Assembly: GCF_030551755.1 (NCBI RefSeq)
Contig: NZ_JAUPEC010000009.1
Coordinates: 91,746-155,745, forward strand
From: Pseudocolwellia sp. AS88
GTDB taxonomy: Bacteria > Pseudomonadota > Gammaproteobacteria > Enterobacterales > Alteromonadaceae
Reading direction: 5' to 3'
DNA length: 64,000 bases
The position numbers and the translations under genes were made by a program. Within the stretch, counting starts at the first letter, position 1, and each line of letters starts with the position of its first letter. The notes beneath the pieces were generated by a model. It did no database searches, was not told the origin of the DNA, and saw only the letters and a list, made by a program, of their open reading frames with translations. Below are positions 1 to 8,715 of this stretch, piece after piece.

Positions 1-872
1 GGCACTTCAATTACATAAGTCCAATTGTATCCTGCTATTTTTTCATAAAAATATTGAGAGTCGTTAACTAAGAACTGTCCTGAGTTACCATTTTTGACTT
101 GTTGCTGAATTTCTTCAAAGTTTTCAGGCTTATTAGACTGGTTAAGCATTTTCAATTTAGAATCTAGTAAATACATAGTTCCGATAGAGCTCTCATTAAA
201 TGTATTTGTGGCTTCTTTAATTGCTGCTAGGGTATCGATTACTTCCAATCCAGAGAATACGATAACGTTATATTGGTCAGAGTTTATTTTTAATGGAACA
301 TAAGCCGTAACATAGTTTTTTCCAAACAAGCTGGCCATTCCATAATAACTTTTACCACTGATGAGTGTTTGATAACCTGGATGCTTCTCTTTTCCTAAAA
401 GTGTTCCGTAAGCTCGGTCGCCATTTTCTTTTTTTAATGATGTACTCACTCGAATAAAATCATCATCTTGTGTTCTTTGAAACACTGTGATCGGCATTTT
501 GTATTCAGCGGTTAGCTGATCAATCACAGTAAAGTTGTCAACCAATAAGTTATTACTGAGCATTAAGTTTTGTAATGGTTGCTTCAAAATATTATTAGTT
601 TCATTAGGATTAAGCGTTAATAATGGACTTAATTTATTAACTAAATTATCAGCAACACCTTGGGTGAGTCTTAAATTTAAGCTGTATGAAGGTGACAGTA
701 AATTAGCACTATTGTGTAATTCTGATTCCATCCGTTTTTTCGTATCTTCCATGACTAGCTGACTTGAAGATTGATAATTTACAACGGCTATGACAGCAAC
801 AAGTAAAATAATCAACAAGGAAACAATAGTTAACAATTGGTGTTGTATTTTTAAACGAAAGAAACTCTGCAT
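1..872 (-). CDS. Cache-domain membrane receptor, N-terminal part (probable methyl-accepting chemotaxis protein or cyclase)
   Basis: The reading frame opens at 870-872 (MQSFFRLKIQ) and runs off the left window edge, so about 290 residues of the N-terminus are visible. Residues 9-31 form a hydrophobic membrane anchor. They are followed by an extracytoplasmic region containing FQRTQDDDFIRVSTSL, then GDRAYGT and GKSYYGMASLFGKNYVTAY, a pattern I recognise from Cache_3/Cache_2 ligand-binding domains. In this family the domain sits in the periplasm and feeds a cytoplasmic HAMP plus MCP signalling, GGDEF or kinase module. That output part lies outside the window, so the receptor class is open; chemoreceptor is the commonest case. 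The gene is divergent from the hybrid kinase to its right, with about 240 bp between the likely starts. Confidence 0.75.
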   Translation of the reverse strand, partial: MQSFFRLKIQHQLLTIVSLLIILLVAVIAVVNYQSSSQLVMEDTKKRMESELHNSANLLSPSYSLNLRLTQGVADNLVNKLSPLLTLNPNETNNILKQPLQNLMLSNNLLVDNFTVIDQLTAEYKMPITVFQRTQDDDFIRVSTSLKKENGDRAYGTLLGKEKHPGYQTLISGKSYYGMASLFGKNYVTAYVPLKINSDQYNVIVFSGLEVIDTLAAIKEATNTFNESSIGTMYLLDSKLKMLNQSNKPENFEEIQQQVKNGNSGQFLVNDSQYFYEKIAGYNWTYVIEV

Positions 873-1110
873 GTAATTCTTATCCCATCAGCTTGTATAA
901 AAAATTATAGTAATAAAATAATTGTAGACCCAATTCAAGCGCAAATCCAAGTAATTGAGAGGCCATAAACACAATTTTTATTCACGTAGCTATTTTCAAT
1001 ATCAAACAATCTATAACAATGAGATAAATCAACAAATACATATAAGTGCAATAATTTATAAAAAACCTACGCAATTCTGCGCATATCTCAATTTTGTATT
1101 TTTGTGTAGA

Positions 1111-4100
1111 ATGCTAGTGTGCCGCTCATCAGTTATTAAAAAGATAGACAAGTTGCAATCTAATCAAAAAATACTAACCACACGCCGAACCTATAATAAG
1201 CTCGTTGCTAACGAGATGATGGAAGACTTTGCCTTACGTTTTACGGCTAAGCGAGCACGCCAGCATTCTGTGGGGAAAATAGCGATAACCGCATTAGGTA
1301 TCGTGTCCTTTTTAGTATTAGAAGCCATAGGCGGTGCAGTCACCTTGAATTATGGTTTTGTTAATGCCGCTTGGGCAATATTAGCGGTTGTATTGGTAAT
1401 ATTTGTTAGCGGTTTACCTATTAGTTATTATTCAGCTAAATACGGTGTAGACATCGATTTGCTTAGCCGAGGCGCTGGTTTTGGTTATATTGGCTCTACC
1501 ATTGCATCTTTAGTTTATGCTTCCTTCACTTTTATCTTTTTCGCCCTCGAAGCCGCCGTTATGTCGATGGCACTTTATCTGTTATTCGATATGCCGTTAT
1601 ATATAGGTTATGTGATAAGCGCTGTGGCAGTGATCCCGCTAGTAACACACGGCATTGCTTATATCAGTAAGTTTCAAGTATGGACTCAGCCTATATGGGC
1701 AATATTACAAGTTTTACCATTATTTTTTGTCTTTAATCATGCCGATACCGACATACAAGGATGGTTCGAATTTACAGGTAAAGCTGGAGAAACGGGCTCA
1801 TCATTTAACTTATTGTTATTTGGTTCTGCATCAGCTGTGTTGCTTGCTTTAGTTGCACAGATTGGTGAACAAGTTGATTTTCTGCGTTTTTTACCTGAAA
1901 AACCTAAAAAGAGTCCATGGAAATGGTGGTTAGCTTTAGTTGCTGGCGGTCCTGGGTGGATAATATTTGGTGGTTTAAAACTCTTATTAGGATCATTTTT
2001 AGCTTACTTTGCTTTACAACAAGGTGTTGAATACGCGTTAGCCGCAGATCCTGCTCATATGTACAACTTAGCCTTTAGCTATGTATTCGACAATACCAAT
2101 GTTAGCTTAATTGTTGCTTGTACCTTTGTGGTGATCTCACAATTAAAAATCAATGTCGCTAACGCTTATGCAGGTAGTTTAGCTTGGTCTAACTTCTTCT
2201 CACGTGTTACCCATAATCATCCTGGTCGTGTTGTTTGGATGTTATTTAATTTAGGCATTGCCCTGCTATTAATGGAACTCGGCATCTACCAAACCATTGA
2301 GAAAATGTTAACGGTTTATTCTGTGGTTGTATTAGCTTGGTTGAGTTCTGTGGTTGCTGATTTGATTATTAACAAACCATTAGGTATCAGCCCAAAAGGC
2401 ATTGAATTTAAACGCTCGCGCTTACACGATATAAACCCTGTTGGTGTTGGCTCCATGATTATTGCCACCTTTGTTGGCTTTACCGCTCATTTTGGTTGGT
2501 ATGGAGAAACCATTAAAGCACTCGCTTCGTTTATTGCCTTTGGTTTACCTTTTATTCTTGTTCCAGTCATAGGCTACTTAACTAAAGGACAATTCTATCT
2601 TGTTGATAACAACTTACCTGAGATAAAAAAATCCACCATTTGTCATATTTGTGAAAACGAATTTGAGCAAGAAGATATGACCTACTGCCCCGCTTACAAG
2701 AACGCTATTTGTTCTTTATGTTGTAGTTTAGATGTGAGATGTGGTGATAAATGTCGACCTAAGGCAACTATAGCTAAACAATCTCACCACTTTTTTAGTC
2801 GATTTCTCACTACCGCATTGTTAAGACGTTTAACGACGCCTTTAATGCAGTTTGTTGCAGTAACCTTAAGTTTAAGTTTTATTGGCGCCGGCATCTTGTT
2901 TTTGATCTATCTACAAGTACCTTTAGAAGACGACACCATTAAACAAGTTTTCGCCAGTACGCTGATTAAAATATTCTTTTTATTGTTAATTATTATTGGT
3001 GTGGTGAGTTGGCTTTTTATATTAGCAAGAAGTAGTAACCGCTCTGCCCTAAAAGAATTACGCTCACAAACCAATGCTTTGGCAATAGAAATTGATGCCC
3101 ATGAAGTGACCTCAATCGCTTTACAAAATTCTAAAGAAGTGGCTGAATCTGCCAACGAAGCTAAAAGCCGATACTTAGCTGGCTTAAGTCATGAATTAAG
3201 AACACCATTAAACGTACTTTTAGGTTACGCACAATTACTTAGCCAAGATAATGCAATACCAAGCAGGCAACGTGAAACTTTATCGATAGTAAAAAGGAAT
3301 GGTGAACATTTAGCCGATTTAATTGAAGGTTTGTTAGAAATTTCTAAAATTGAAGCGGGTAAAATTACGCTGCAAAATGATGATATCAACCTTAATTCCA
3401 TCCTTATGCAGCTGGTTAATATGTTTCAAATGCAAGCTACTCAAAAAGGTATCGCATTTACTTACCACATCAGTAAAAATTTACCGACTTATGTAGCTAC
3501 CGATAAACAACGCTTTAGACAAATATTGATTAATTTAATATCAAACGCGATTAAATATACCGAAAAAGGCTCGGTAAATTTTGATGTAACCTACAGAAAT
3601 AACGTGGCTCAATTTAGTATTACCGATACAGGTGTCGGTATATCGCAAGCAAATCAAGAGTTGGTATTTAAACCCTTTGAACAAATCAGAAACACTCATA
3701 CTCAAGGTATAGGTGGAACAGGTTTAGGCTTAACTATTTCACAATCGTTAGCAGAGCTTATGGGGGGTGAAATTACGTTAAAAAGTGTTATCGACCAAGG
3801 CTCTACCTTTACTTTGCGTTTAATGTTATCAAAAACTAAAGAAGCCCCTAAAGAGCCAGAATATGCGATAACAAAAGTTGTTGCTTATACAGGTCCAGAA
3901 AAAACGATATTAGTGGTAGATGATGATCCTAACCAACATCGCTTGATGAATGATTTATTGAATCCTTTAGGTTTTAAGGTGTTACTCGCCCCTAATGCTG
4001 AAACTGGTTTACAAGTGTTGGCAAACAACTCGGCTGATTTATTATTATTAGATGTAAGAATGCCTGATATGGATGGTTGGCAAATGGCTAAAAAAATACG

Positions 4101-4545
4101 TGGTCTTGACTATGTAATGCCTATTTTAATGGTGTCGGCTAACGCCAGGGATGCCGATGCTAACTTACAAGCCAAAAGCTTTCATAATGGCTATATTGCT
4201 AAACCTGTAAATATTGATGCTTTGTTAGGAAAAATCGCTCAGTTTTTACATATAGAATGGCAATATGAAAACATTAATAATATCAGTACAACACCCACTA
4301 AAAAGATAGAAGTAGAAACGAGATCGAGCGTTACAGCTGACCATTATCAAACTTTAATCGCTATATCTGAAATAGGTTATCTTTCTGGTTTTAAAGAGCA
4401 AATGGATAAAATAGATAATGAGTTTCATTTGCCCAATAATGTTAAATCTCAGCTAAATGAATATATTGCCCAATGTAATTTTCCGAAAATTACTCAGTAT
4501 TTAAACGAACTGATTAATCAAACCAATAATAAGAAACAGGGATGA
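1111..4545 (+). CDS. Hybrid sensor histidine kinase with NCS1-permease-like sensor domain and C-terminal receiver
   Basis: About 1144 residues. Roughly residues 30-500 form a polytopic membrane domain resembling nucleobase:cation symporter-1 (cytosine/purine permease) proteins. The homology begins at TRRTYNKLVANEMMEDFALRF and includes GGAVTLNYGF, SRGAGFGYIGST and LQLWTQP-like WTQPIW. Residues about 510-550 hold a cysteine cluster (CHIC, CPAY, CSLCC, CGDKC) suggestive of metal binding. Two more membrane segments follow. Then come a HisKA domain (GLSHELRTPLN, His ~694), an HATPase (N box LISNAIKY; GGTGLGLTIS) and a receiver (phospho-Asp ~981 in LLLLDVRMPD). An open frame extends upstream to 955, but that part is AT-rich and unlike the family. 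ATG 1111 is preferred because ATG 1216 would cut into the conserved RRTYNK stretch. The downstream regulator gene follows at once. The signal could be a transported or merely bound ligand; this is not known from sequence. Confidence 0.85.
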   Translation: MLVCRSSVIKKIDKLQSNQKILTTRRTYNKLVANEMMEDFALRFTAKRARQHSVGKIAITALGIVSFLVLEAIGGAVTLNYGFVNAAWAILAVVLVIFVSGLPISYYSAKYGVDIDLLSRGAGFGYIGSTIASLVYASFTFIFFALEAAVMSMALYLLFDMPLYIGYVISAVAVIPLVTHGIAYISKFQVWTQPIWAILQVLPLFFVFNHADTDIQGWFEFTGKAGETGSSFNLLLFGSASAVLLALVAQIGEQVDFLRFLPEKPKKSPWKWWLALVAGGPGWIIFGGLKLLLGSFLAYFALQQGVEYALAADPAHMYNLAFSYVFDNTNVSLIVACTFVVISQLKINVANAYAGSLAWSNFFSRVTHNHPGRVVWMLFNLGIALLLMELGIYQTIEKMLTVYSVVVLAWLSSVVADLIINKPLGISPKGIEFKRSRLHDINPVGVGSMIIATFVGFTAHFGWYGETIKALASFIAFGLPFILVPVIGYLTKGQFYLVDNNLPEIKKSTICHICENEFEQEDMTYCPAYKNAICSLCCSLDVRCGDKCRPKATIAKQSHHFFSRFLTTALLRRLTTPLMQFVAVTLSLSFIGAGILFLIYLQVPLEDDTIKQVFASTLIKIFFLLLIIIGVVSWLFILARSSNRSALKELRSQTNALAIEIDAHEVTSIALQNSKEVAESANEAKSRYLAGLSHELRTPLNVLLGYAQLLSQDNAIPSRQRETLSIVKRNGEHLADLIEGLLEISKIEAGKITLQNDDINLNSILMQLVNMFQMQATQKGIAFTYHISKNLPTYVATDKQRFRQILINLISNAIKYTEKGSVNFDVTYRNNVAQFSITDTGVGISQANQELVFKPFEQIRNTHTQGIGGTGLGLTISQSLAELMGGEITLKSVIDQGSTFTLRLMLSKTKEAPKEPEYAITKVVAYTGPEKTILVVDDDPNQHRLMNDLLNPLGFKVLLAPNAETGLQVLANNSADLLLLDVRMPDMDGWQMAKKIRGLDYVMPILMVSANARDADANLQAKSFHNGYIAKPVNIDALLGKIAQFLHIEWQYENINNISTTPTKKIEVETRSSVTADHYQTLIAISEIGYLSGFKEQMDKIDNEFHLPNNVKSQLNEYIAQCNFPKITQYLNELINQTNNKKQG

Positions 4546-4553
4546 AAAATAAA

Positions 4554-5429
4554 ATGAGTGATGTGGTTTTAGTCGTAGACGATTCTCCTGAGTCGTTAGG
4601 GATGTTAAATGTAGCCCTTAATACACAAGGATATACAGCATTAGTGGCATTAAACGGTTTACAGGCATTGTCTATTGTTGAAAAAGTTGAACCTGATGTT
4701 ATTTTGCTCGACGCTGTTATGCCTGAAATGGACGGATTTGAAACCTGTAAAAAATTAAAAGCCATACTGCCTCATACACCTATTATTTTTATGACGGGAC
4801 TAACCGATGTTGAAGATGTGGTAAAAGGTTTTAACGCTGGCGGTGTTGATTATGTGACTAAGCCTATATCACCCGATGAAGTTATTGCGCGTATAAAAAC
4901 CCATGTAAACACAGCTAAACTTGCCTTAAGTGCTCACGATGCTTTAGATCATGCAGGTAAAAATGTATTTTGTGTAAGTAACCAAGGTCGATTAGCTTGG
5001 GCCACACCACAAGTTCACGAAATAATAGAAGAGCTTGCGGGAGCCAATCCAACACCTTGGAGTATATTAGCTGATGAGATAAAAGATTGGTTAGATACTG
5101 ATACCAATGTAGATTTAATGATCTCAACATTCAACACCCCTTTTAATATTTTGTATGAACGTAAGCAGGACGATCTACATTTATTACGAATTGTTCAAAC
5201 CAGTTCTCAAAAAACACCTGAAGATTTGAAAGTAAAACTGCCTATTACCAAGCGTGAATCAGAAGTGCTTTATTGGGTATCCTACGGTAAAACAAGCTGG
5301 GAAACTTCTCAAATTTTAGAAATGAGCCCACGTACTGTAAACAAACACTTAGAACAAATATTTAAAAAGTTAGGTGTAGATAATAGAACATCCGCTGCGG
5401 CTATTGCTCTGAGAATATTAGAGAGTTAA
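4554..5429 (+). CDS. Response regulator, receiver plus LuxR-type HTH
   Basis: About 291 residues. The receiver occupies residues 1-125 (VVLVVDDSPESLG acidic pocket, VILLDAVMPEMDG phosphoacceptor, VTKPI lysine). A middle linker of about 100 residues has no recognised fold. The C-terminal LuxR/NarL helix-turn-helix covers about 225-285 (LPITKRESEVLYWVSYGKT, MSPRTVNKHLEQIFKKLGV). The start at 4554 is chosen because AGGGA at 4538-4542 gives a normal spacing; an alternative ATG at 4542 overlaps the kinase stop. It is the obvious cognate output of the upstream hybrid kinase and presumably a transcription factor for uptake or metabolism genes. Its targets cannot be inferred from the window. Confidence 0.9.
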   Translation: MSDVVLVVDDSPESLGMLNVALNTQGYTALVALNGLQALSIVEKVEPDVILLDAVMPEMDGFETCKKLKAILPHTPIIFMTGLTDVEDVVKGFNAGGVDYVTKPISPDEVIARIKTHVNTAKLALSAHDALDHAGKNVFCVSNQGRLAWATPQVHEIIEELAGANPTPWSILADEIKDWLDTDTNVDLMISTFNTPFNILYERKQDDLHLLRIVQTSSQKTPEDLKVKLPITKRESEVLYWVSYGKTSWETSQILEMSPRTVNKHLEQIFKKLGVDNRTSAAAIALRILES

Positions 5430-5521
5430 GTATTTTTAATAAAGACGAGTGAAAGTCACAAAATTATCCGTTATAACATTTAATAGAAGAACTTCTTTAA
5501 GGCAAATCACACAGTTAATAT

Positions 5522-5548
5522 AACCCATCTTAATTTATATGGGTTTTA
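5522..5548 (+). terminator. Hairpin terminator after the kinase-regulator pair
   Basis: AACCCAT and ATGGGTT pair across a 10-nt loop and are followed by TTTT, about 90 bp after the response regulator stop. The stem is short, so strength is uncertain. Confidence 0.5.
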
Positions 5549-5627
5549 GGCTTTTGTGGTAAACTAACGGCAATTATTTTACAGCTATTTTTATTCCAAG
5601 CTGATTTAGCATCTTAGAGAAAATCCA

Positions 5628-6059
5628 ATGTCTGATGAATACCCTATTGTTACTATTTCTTATCAACCCATTGAACTATGTAAATTACTCAAAATAGCCA
5701 ATATGGTGTCAGGTGGTGGCGAAGCCAAAATAGTGATCAGTGAAGGTTATGTTTATTTAAATGGTGAAGTTGAATTCCAAAAAAGAAAAAAAGTATACGA
5801 TAACGATGTTATAGAGTTTGATGGCGATATAGTTCAGGTAGTTTGTTCTAATTTGTCTGCGAGTAAACCGGTTAAAGTACCGGCATCTCTTCAAGAAAAC
5901 ATCAAAGCTAAAGGTAATACAAAAGCTAAGAAAAATGGTAAAAACAAAGCTCAAAATAAAACACAAAACAAGAAACCTGAGAATACAAATTCCCCACAAT
6001 TGATTGATAGTTTTGCTGAACCAGGCAAGCCCCCAAAAAGAAGACCTATTTCATTCTAG
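5628..6059 (+). CDS. S4-domain RNA-binding protein, YbcJ-like, with basic tail
   Basis: 143 residues. The first ~75 residues form an S4-like RNA-binding domain of the YbcJ type (LCKLLKIANMVSGGGEAKIVI, GYVYLNGEVEFQKRKKVYDNDVIEF). YbcJ of E. coli is only about 70 residues. Here a lysine/asparagine-rich, low-complexity tail of ~65 residues is added (KAKGNTKAKKNGKNKAQNK), which probably adds nonspecific RNA affinity. The function of YbcJ proteins is poorly known; ribosome or structured-RNA binding is the usual suggestion. The gene stands alone, facing the broken acetyltransferase. Confidence 0.85.
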   Translation: MSDEYPIVTISYQPIELCKLLKIANMVSGGGEAKIVISEGYVYLNGEVEFQKRKKVYDNDVIEFDGDIVQVVCSNLSASKPVKVPASLQENIKAKGNTKAKKNGKNKAQNKTQNKKPENTNSPQLIDSFAEPGKPPKRRPISF

Positions 6060-6094
6060 CAAAAGCCTTCTAATCTAAATTCATACACGAACAC

Positions 6095-6143
6095 TGATGC
6101 TGGTTTAGCGTTAAGTTATTATATAAACTTGACGCTAGCATCA
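6095..6143. repeat. Long imperfect hairpin between convergent genes
   Basis: TGATGCT...AGCGTTAAGTT at the left pairs with AACTTGACGCTAGCATCA at the right around a short AT loop, with a few mismatches. It lies between the S4 gene (+) and the acetyltransferase remnant (-), so it may be a bidirectional terminator, although no long T tract follows on either strand. Confidence 0.5.
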
Positions 6144-6162
6144 GCTAAAAAGCTTAAATGAT

Positions 6163-6645
6163 TTATAACTTCTTCTGCCAGAAAACAGCTTGCCCCATTT
6201 TTGGATCTAATTCGTAACCGGCAAAACCTTCTTTCTCATAAGCAGCTTTAGCCACCTCATTACCTTGCAATACTTCTAATGTTAACTTACAACATCCCAT
6301 GTCTTTAGCGATTTGTTCAACCTTGTTAAACAATAAGTGGGTTATACCTTGTCTTCTAAAAGCTTTAACAACCGACACATCATGAAAATTAACTAAAGGT
6401 TTAGCGGCAAACGTTGAAAAACCCACAACACAATTAGCAATACCAGCGGGTTTACCATCAACTTAAGCTAACACGGTAAAAACATTACTCTGTTGTTTTA
6501 AATTCCCAATTAAATGTTTTTGCGTGTACTCAGAAAGTGGCTCACCGCCGCCCATAACATCCATCGCATAATCAATTAACAAAAAGAGTAAATCTGTTGT
6601 GTGTTGCTCGTTCTGATAATCCGCTTGTATTACTTCTATAGGCAT
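6163..6645 (-). pseudogene. GNAT acetyltransferase interrupted by an in-frame TAA
   Basis: The start at 6645 gives MPIEVIQADYQNEQ and 60 residues up to a TAA at 6465-6463. Translation continues in the same frame after the stop (VDGKPAGIANCVVGFSTFAAKP) and runs to 6163. The downstream part has the GNAT core: VKAFRRQGITHLLFNKVEQIA is the acetyl-CoA loop, followed by LTLEVLQGNEVAKAAYEKEGF. Read through the stop, the product would be a normal-length ~160-residue acetyltransferase. The interruption is a single codon (TAA where GAA or CAA would restore sense), so this is either a recent nonsense mutation or a sequencing error. The rest of the gene shows no decay. Confidence 0.8.
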
Positions 6646-6764
6646 AAATTTTTTCCTTGTTTTGTCCCCTAATTTTTCAATAATGTAACGTAATACATTA
6701 CAGAATATAACCCTGTAACTCGTGGTATTAGCATTAAAAACATTAATAAAATTTATTTATAGCT

Positions 6765-6792
6765 TTTGCCAACTAAAGTGCCCTGCTAGAAT
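6765..6792 (+). promoter_or_regulatory. Probable sigma-70 promoter of proS
   Basis: A TTTGCC -35-like box and a TAGAAT -10 box are separated by 16 bp. The -10 ends about 48 bp before the proS start. Confidence 0.5.
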
Positions 6793-6840
6793 AGCGCCAC
6801 TATGAAATTAACACGTCTATTTAACGGAAATCTTTAATCC

Positions 6841-8550
6841 ATGCGTACTAGCCAATATTTACTTTCTACACTAAAAGAAACACCAGCAAATGCTGAAGTT
6901 ATCAGCCATCAATTAATGTTACGTGCAGGTTTAGTACGTAATTTAGCTTCAGGTTTATACACTTGGCTTCCCACTGGTTTAAAAGTTTTAAGAAAAGTTG
7001 AAAACATAGTACGTGAAGAAATGGAACGTGCTGGCGCATTAGAGGTTTTGATGCCTATGGTTCAGCCTGCTGACTTGTGGGAAGAATCTGGACGTTGGGA
7101 TGACTATGGTCCTGAGTTATTACGTTTAAAAGATCGTCATAATCGTCCGTTTGTTTTAGGTCCAACCCACGAAGAAGTTATTACTAAGTTAGTGGCTAAT
7201 GAAATTAGCAGCTACAAACAACTCCCTTTAAACGTGTATCAAGTTCAATCAAAGTTCCGTGATGAAATACGTCCTCGCTTCGGTATTATGCGTGGCCGTG
7301 AATTTTTAATGAAAGATGCTTACTCTTTTCATTTAACTGATGAATGTTTAGAAAAAACCTACCAAATCATGTTTGATGCTTATTGCAGAATATTCGATCG
7401 TTTAGGTTTAGATTACCGTCCTGTTATTGCTGATACGGGCTCTATCGGTGGCGAAGCTTCGCATGAGTTTCATGTTTTAGCTGAATCTGGTGAAGATGAT
7501 ATCGCCTTTAGTGACGCAAGCGATTTTGCTGCTAATATCGAAAAAGCAGAAGCTTTAGCACCTACAGGTGAACGCCCTGCTGCTACGCAAGATTTAACTG
7601 AGGTTTCAACACCAAGTGTTAAAACTATTGAAGATGTAGCTAATTTCTTAAAAGTTGACGTTAAGGCAACGGCTAAAACATTACTAGTTTTAGGTGAAGA
7701 AGTTAAAGGTCAACCTACTCCAGTTATCGCACTTGTATTAAGAGGCGATCATCAGTTAAACGAAATTAAAGCAGAGCATTTACCTTTAGTTGCGTCTCCG
7801 CTTACTTTTGCTTCAGATGAGCAAATATTAGCAGCAGCTGGTTGTGATGCAGGGTCAATTGGTCCTGTTGGTTTAAACATTCCTGTTATTGTCGATAGAA
7901 GTGCAGCTCATTTAGCTGACTTTGTATGTGGCGCTAACAAAAACGATGTTCACTTTACTGGCGCCAACTGGGATCGTGACTGTGCAGAATACACGGTTGC
8001 TGACATTCGTAACGTTGTTGAAGGTGATCCTAGCCCATGTGGTTCAGGTAACATTATTATCAAGCGTGGTATTGAAGTAGGTCATATTTTCCAATTAGGT
8101 CAAAAATACGCAGAAGCAATGAACTGTGGTGTTTTAACTGAACAAGGTAAAAACCAAACATTAACTATGGGTTGTTACGGTATTGGTGTTTCAAGAATTG
8201 TTGCTGCCGCTATTGAACAGAACCATGACAAATATGGTATCAAATGGCCTGCAGCTATCGCACCTTACCAAGTGGCGATTGTTCCAATGAACATGGCAAA
8301 ATCAGCACGAGTTAAAGAAACCGCTGAAGCTATGTACGAACAATTACAACAAGCAGGTATTGAAGTAATATTTGATGACAGAAAAGAAAGACCTGGTGTA
8401 ATGTTCGCAGATCATGAATTAATCGGAACACCTTTGCTATTAGTTATTGGTGAACGTAATTTAGATAACCAAGAACTTGAAGTTAAGAACAGAATAACTG
8501 GCGAAAAATCTATGATCAAAATAGAAGACGTAATGTCGTTATTCGCATAG
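6841..8550 (+). CDS. proS: Prolyl-tRNA synthetase
   Basis: 569 residues, the usual size for the bacterial-type enzyme that charges tRNA-Pro with proline in the cytoplasm. The N-terminus [22 protein letters not shown] is typical. Class II catalytic motifs are visible ([21 protein letters not shown] for motif 2; [17 protein letters not shown] for motif 3). An INS editing domain of the YbaK type, which clears mischarged Ala-tRNA-Pro, lies between them at about residues 235-390 ([11 protein letters not shown] precedes it). The C-terminal anticodon-binding domain ends in [19 protein letters not shown]. The gene is transcribed alone and followed by a strong terminator. Confidence 0.97.
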   Translation: MRTSQYLLSTLKETPANAEVISHQLMLRAGLVRNLASGLYTWLPTGLKVLRKVENIVREEMERAGALEVLMPMVQPADLWEESGRWDDYGPELLRLKDRHNRPFVLGPTHEEVITKLVANEISSYKQLPLNVYQVQSKFRDEIRPRFGIMRGREFLMKDAYSFHLTDECLEKTYQIMFDAYCRIFDRLGLDYRPVIADTGSIGGEASHEFHVLAESGEDDIAFSDASDFAANIEKAEALAPTGERPAATQDLTEVSTPSVKTIEDVANFLKVDVKATAKTLLVLGEEVKGQPTPVIALVLRGDHQLNEIKAEHLPLVASPLTFASDEQILAAAGCDAGSIGPVGLNIPVIVDRSAAHLADFVCGANKNDVHFTGANWDRDCAEYTVADIRNVVEGDPSPCGSGNIIIKRGIEVGHIFQLGQKYAEAMNCGVLTEQGKNQTLTMGCYGIGVSRIVAAAIEQNHDKYGIKWPAAIAPYQVAIVPMNMAKSARVKETAEAMYEQLQQAGIEVIFDDRKERPGVMFADHELIGTPLLLVIGERNLDNQELEVKNRITGEKSMIKIEDVMSLFA

Positions 8551-8584
8551 AACTGGTTTTAATTAGTCTAAGTCAGAAAATATT

Positions 8585-8621
8585 AAAAAGCCGTTTTTCG
8601 TAAGGAAAAACGGCTTTTTTG
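8585..8621. terminator. Rho-independent terminator between proS and glpK
   Basis: AAAAAGCCGTTTTTC and GAAAAACGGCTTTTTT form a long perfect stem with a GTAAG loop. A/T runs on both sides let it serve proS (+) and the convergent glpK (-). Confidence 0.9.
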
Positions 8622-8715
8622 TTTATGCTTCATTTTGATAAAATAGGATTTCGCTCAAATTTTAGTTAACAATTGAGTTAACCTATTTTAGAGACTACAT
8701 GATTTTACTCATTGG

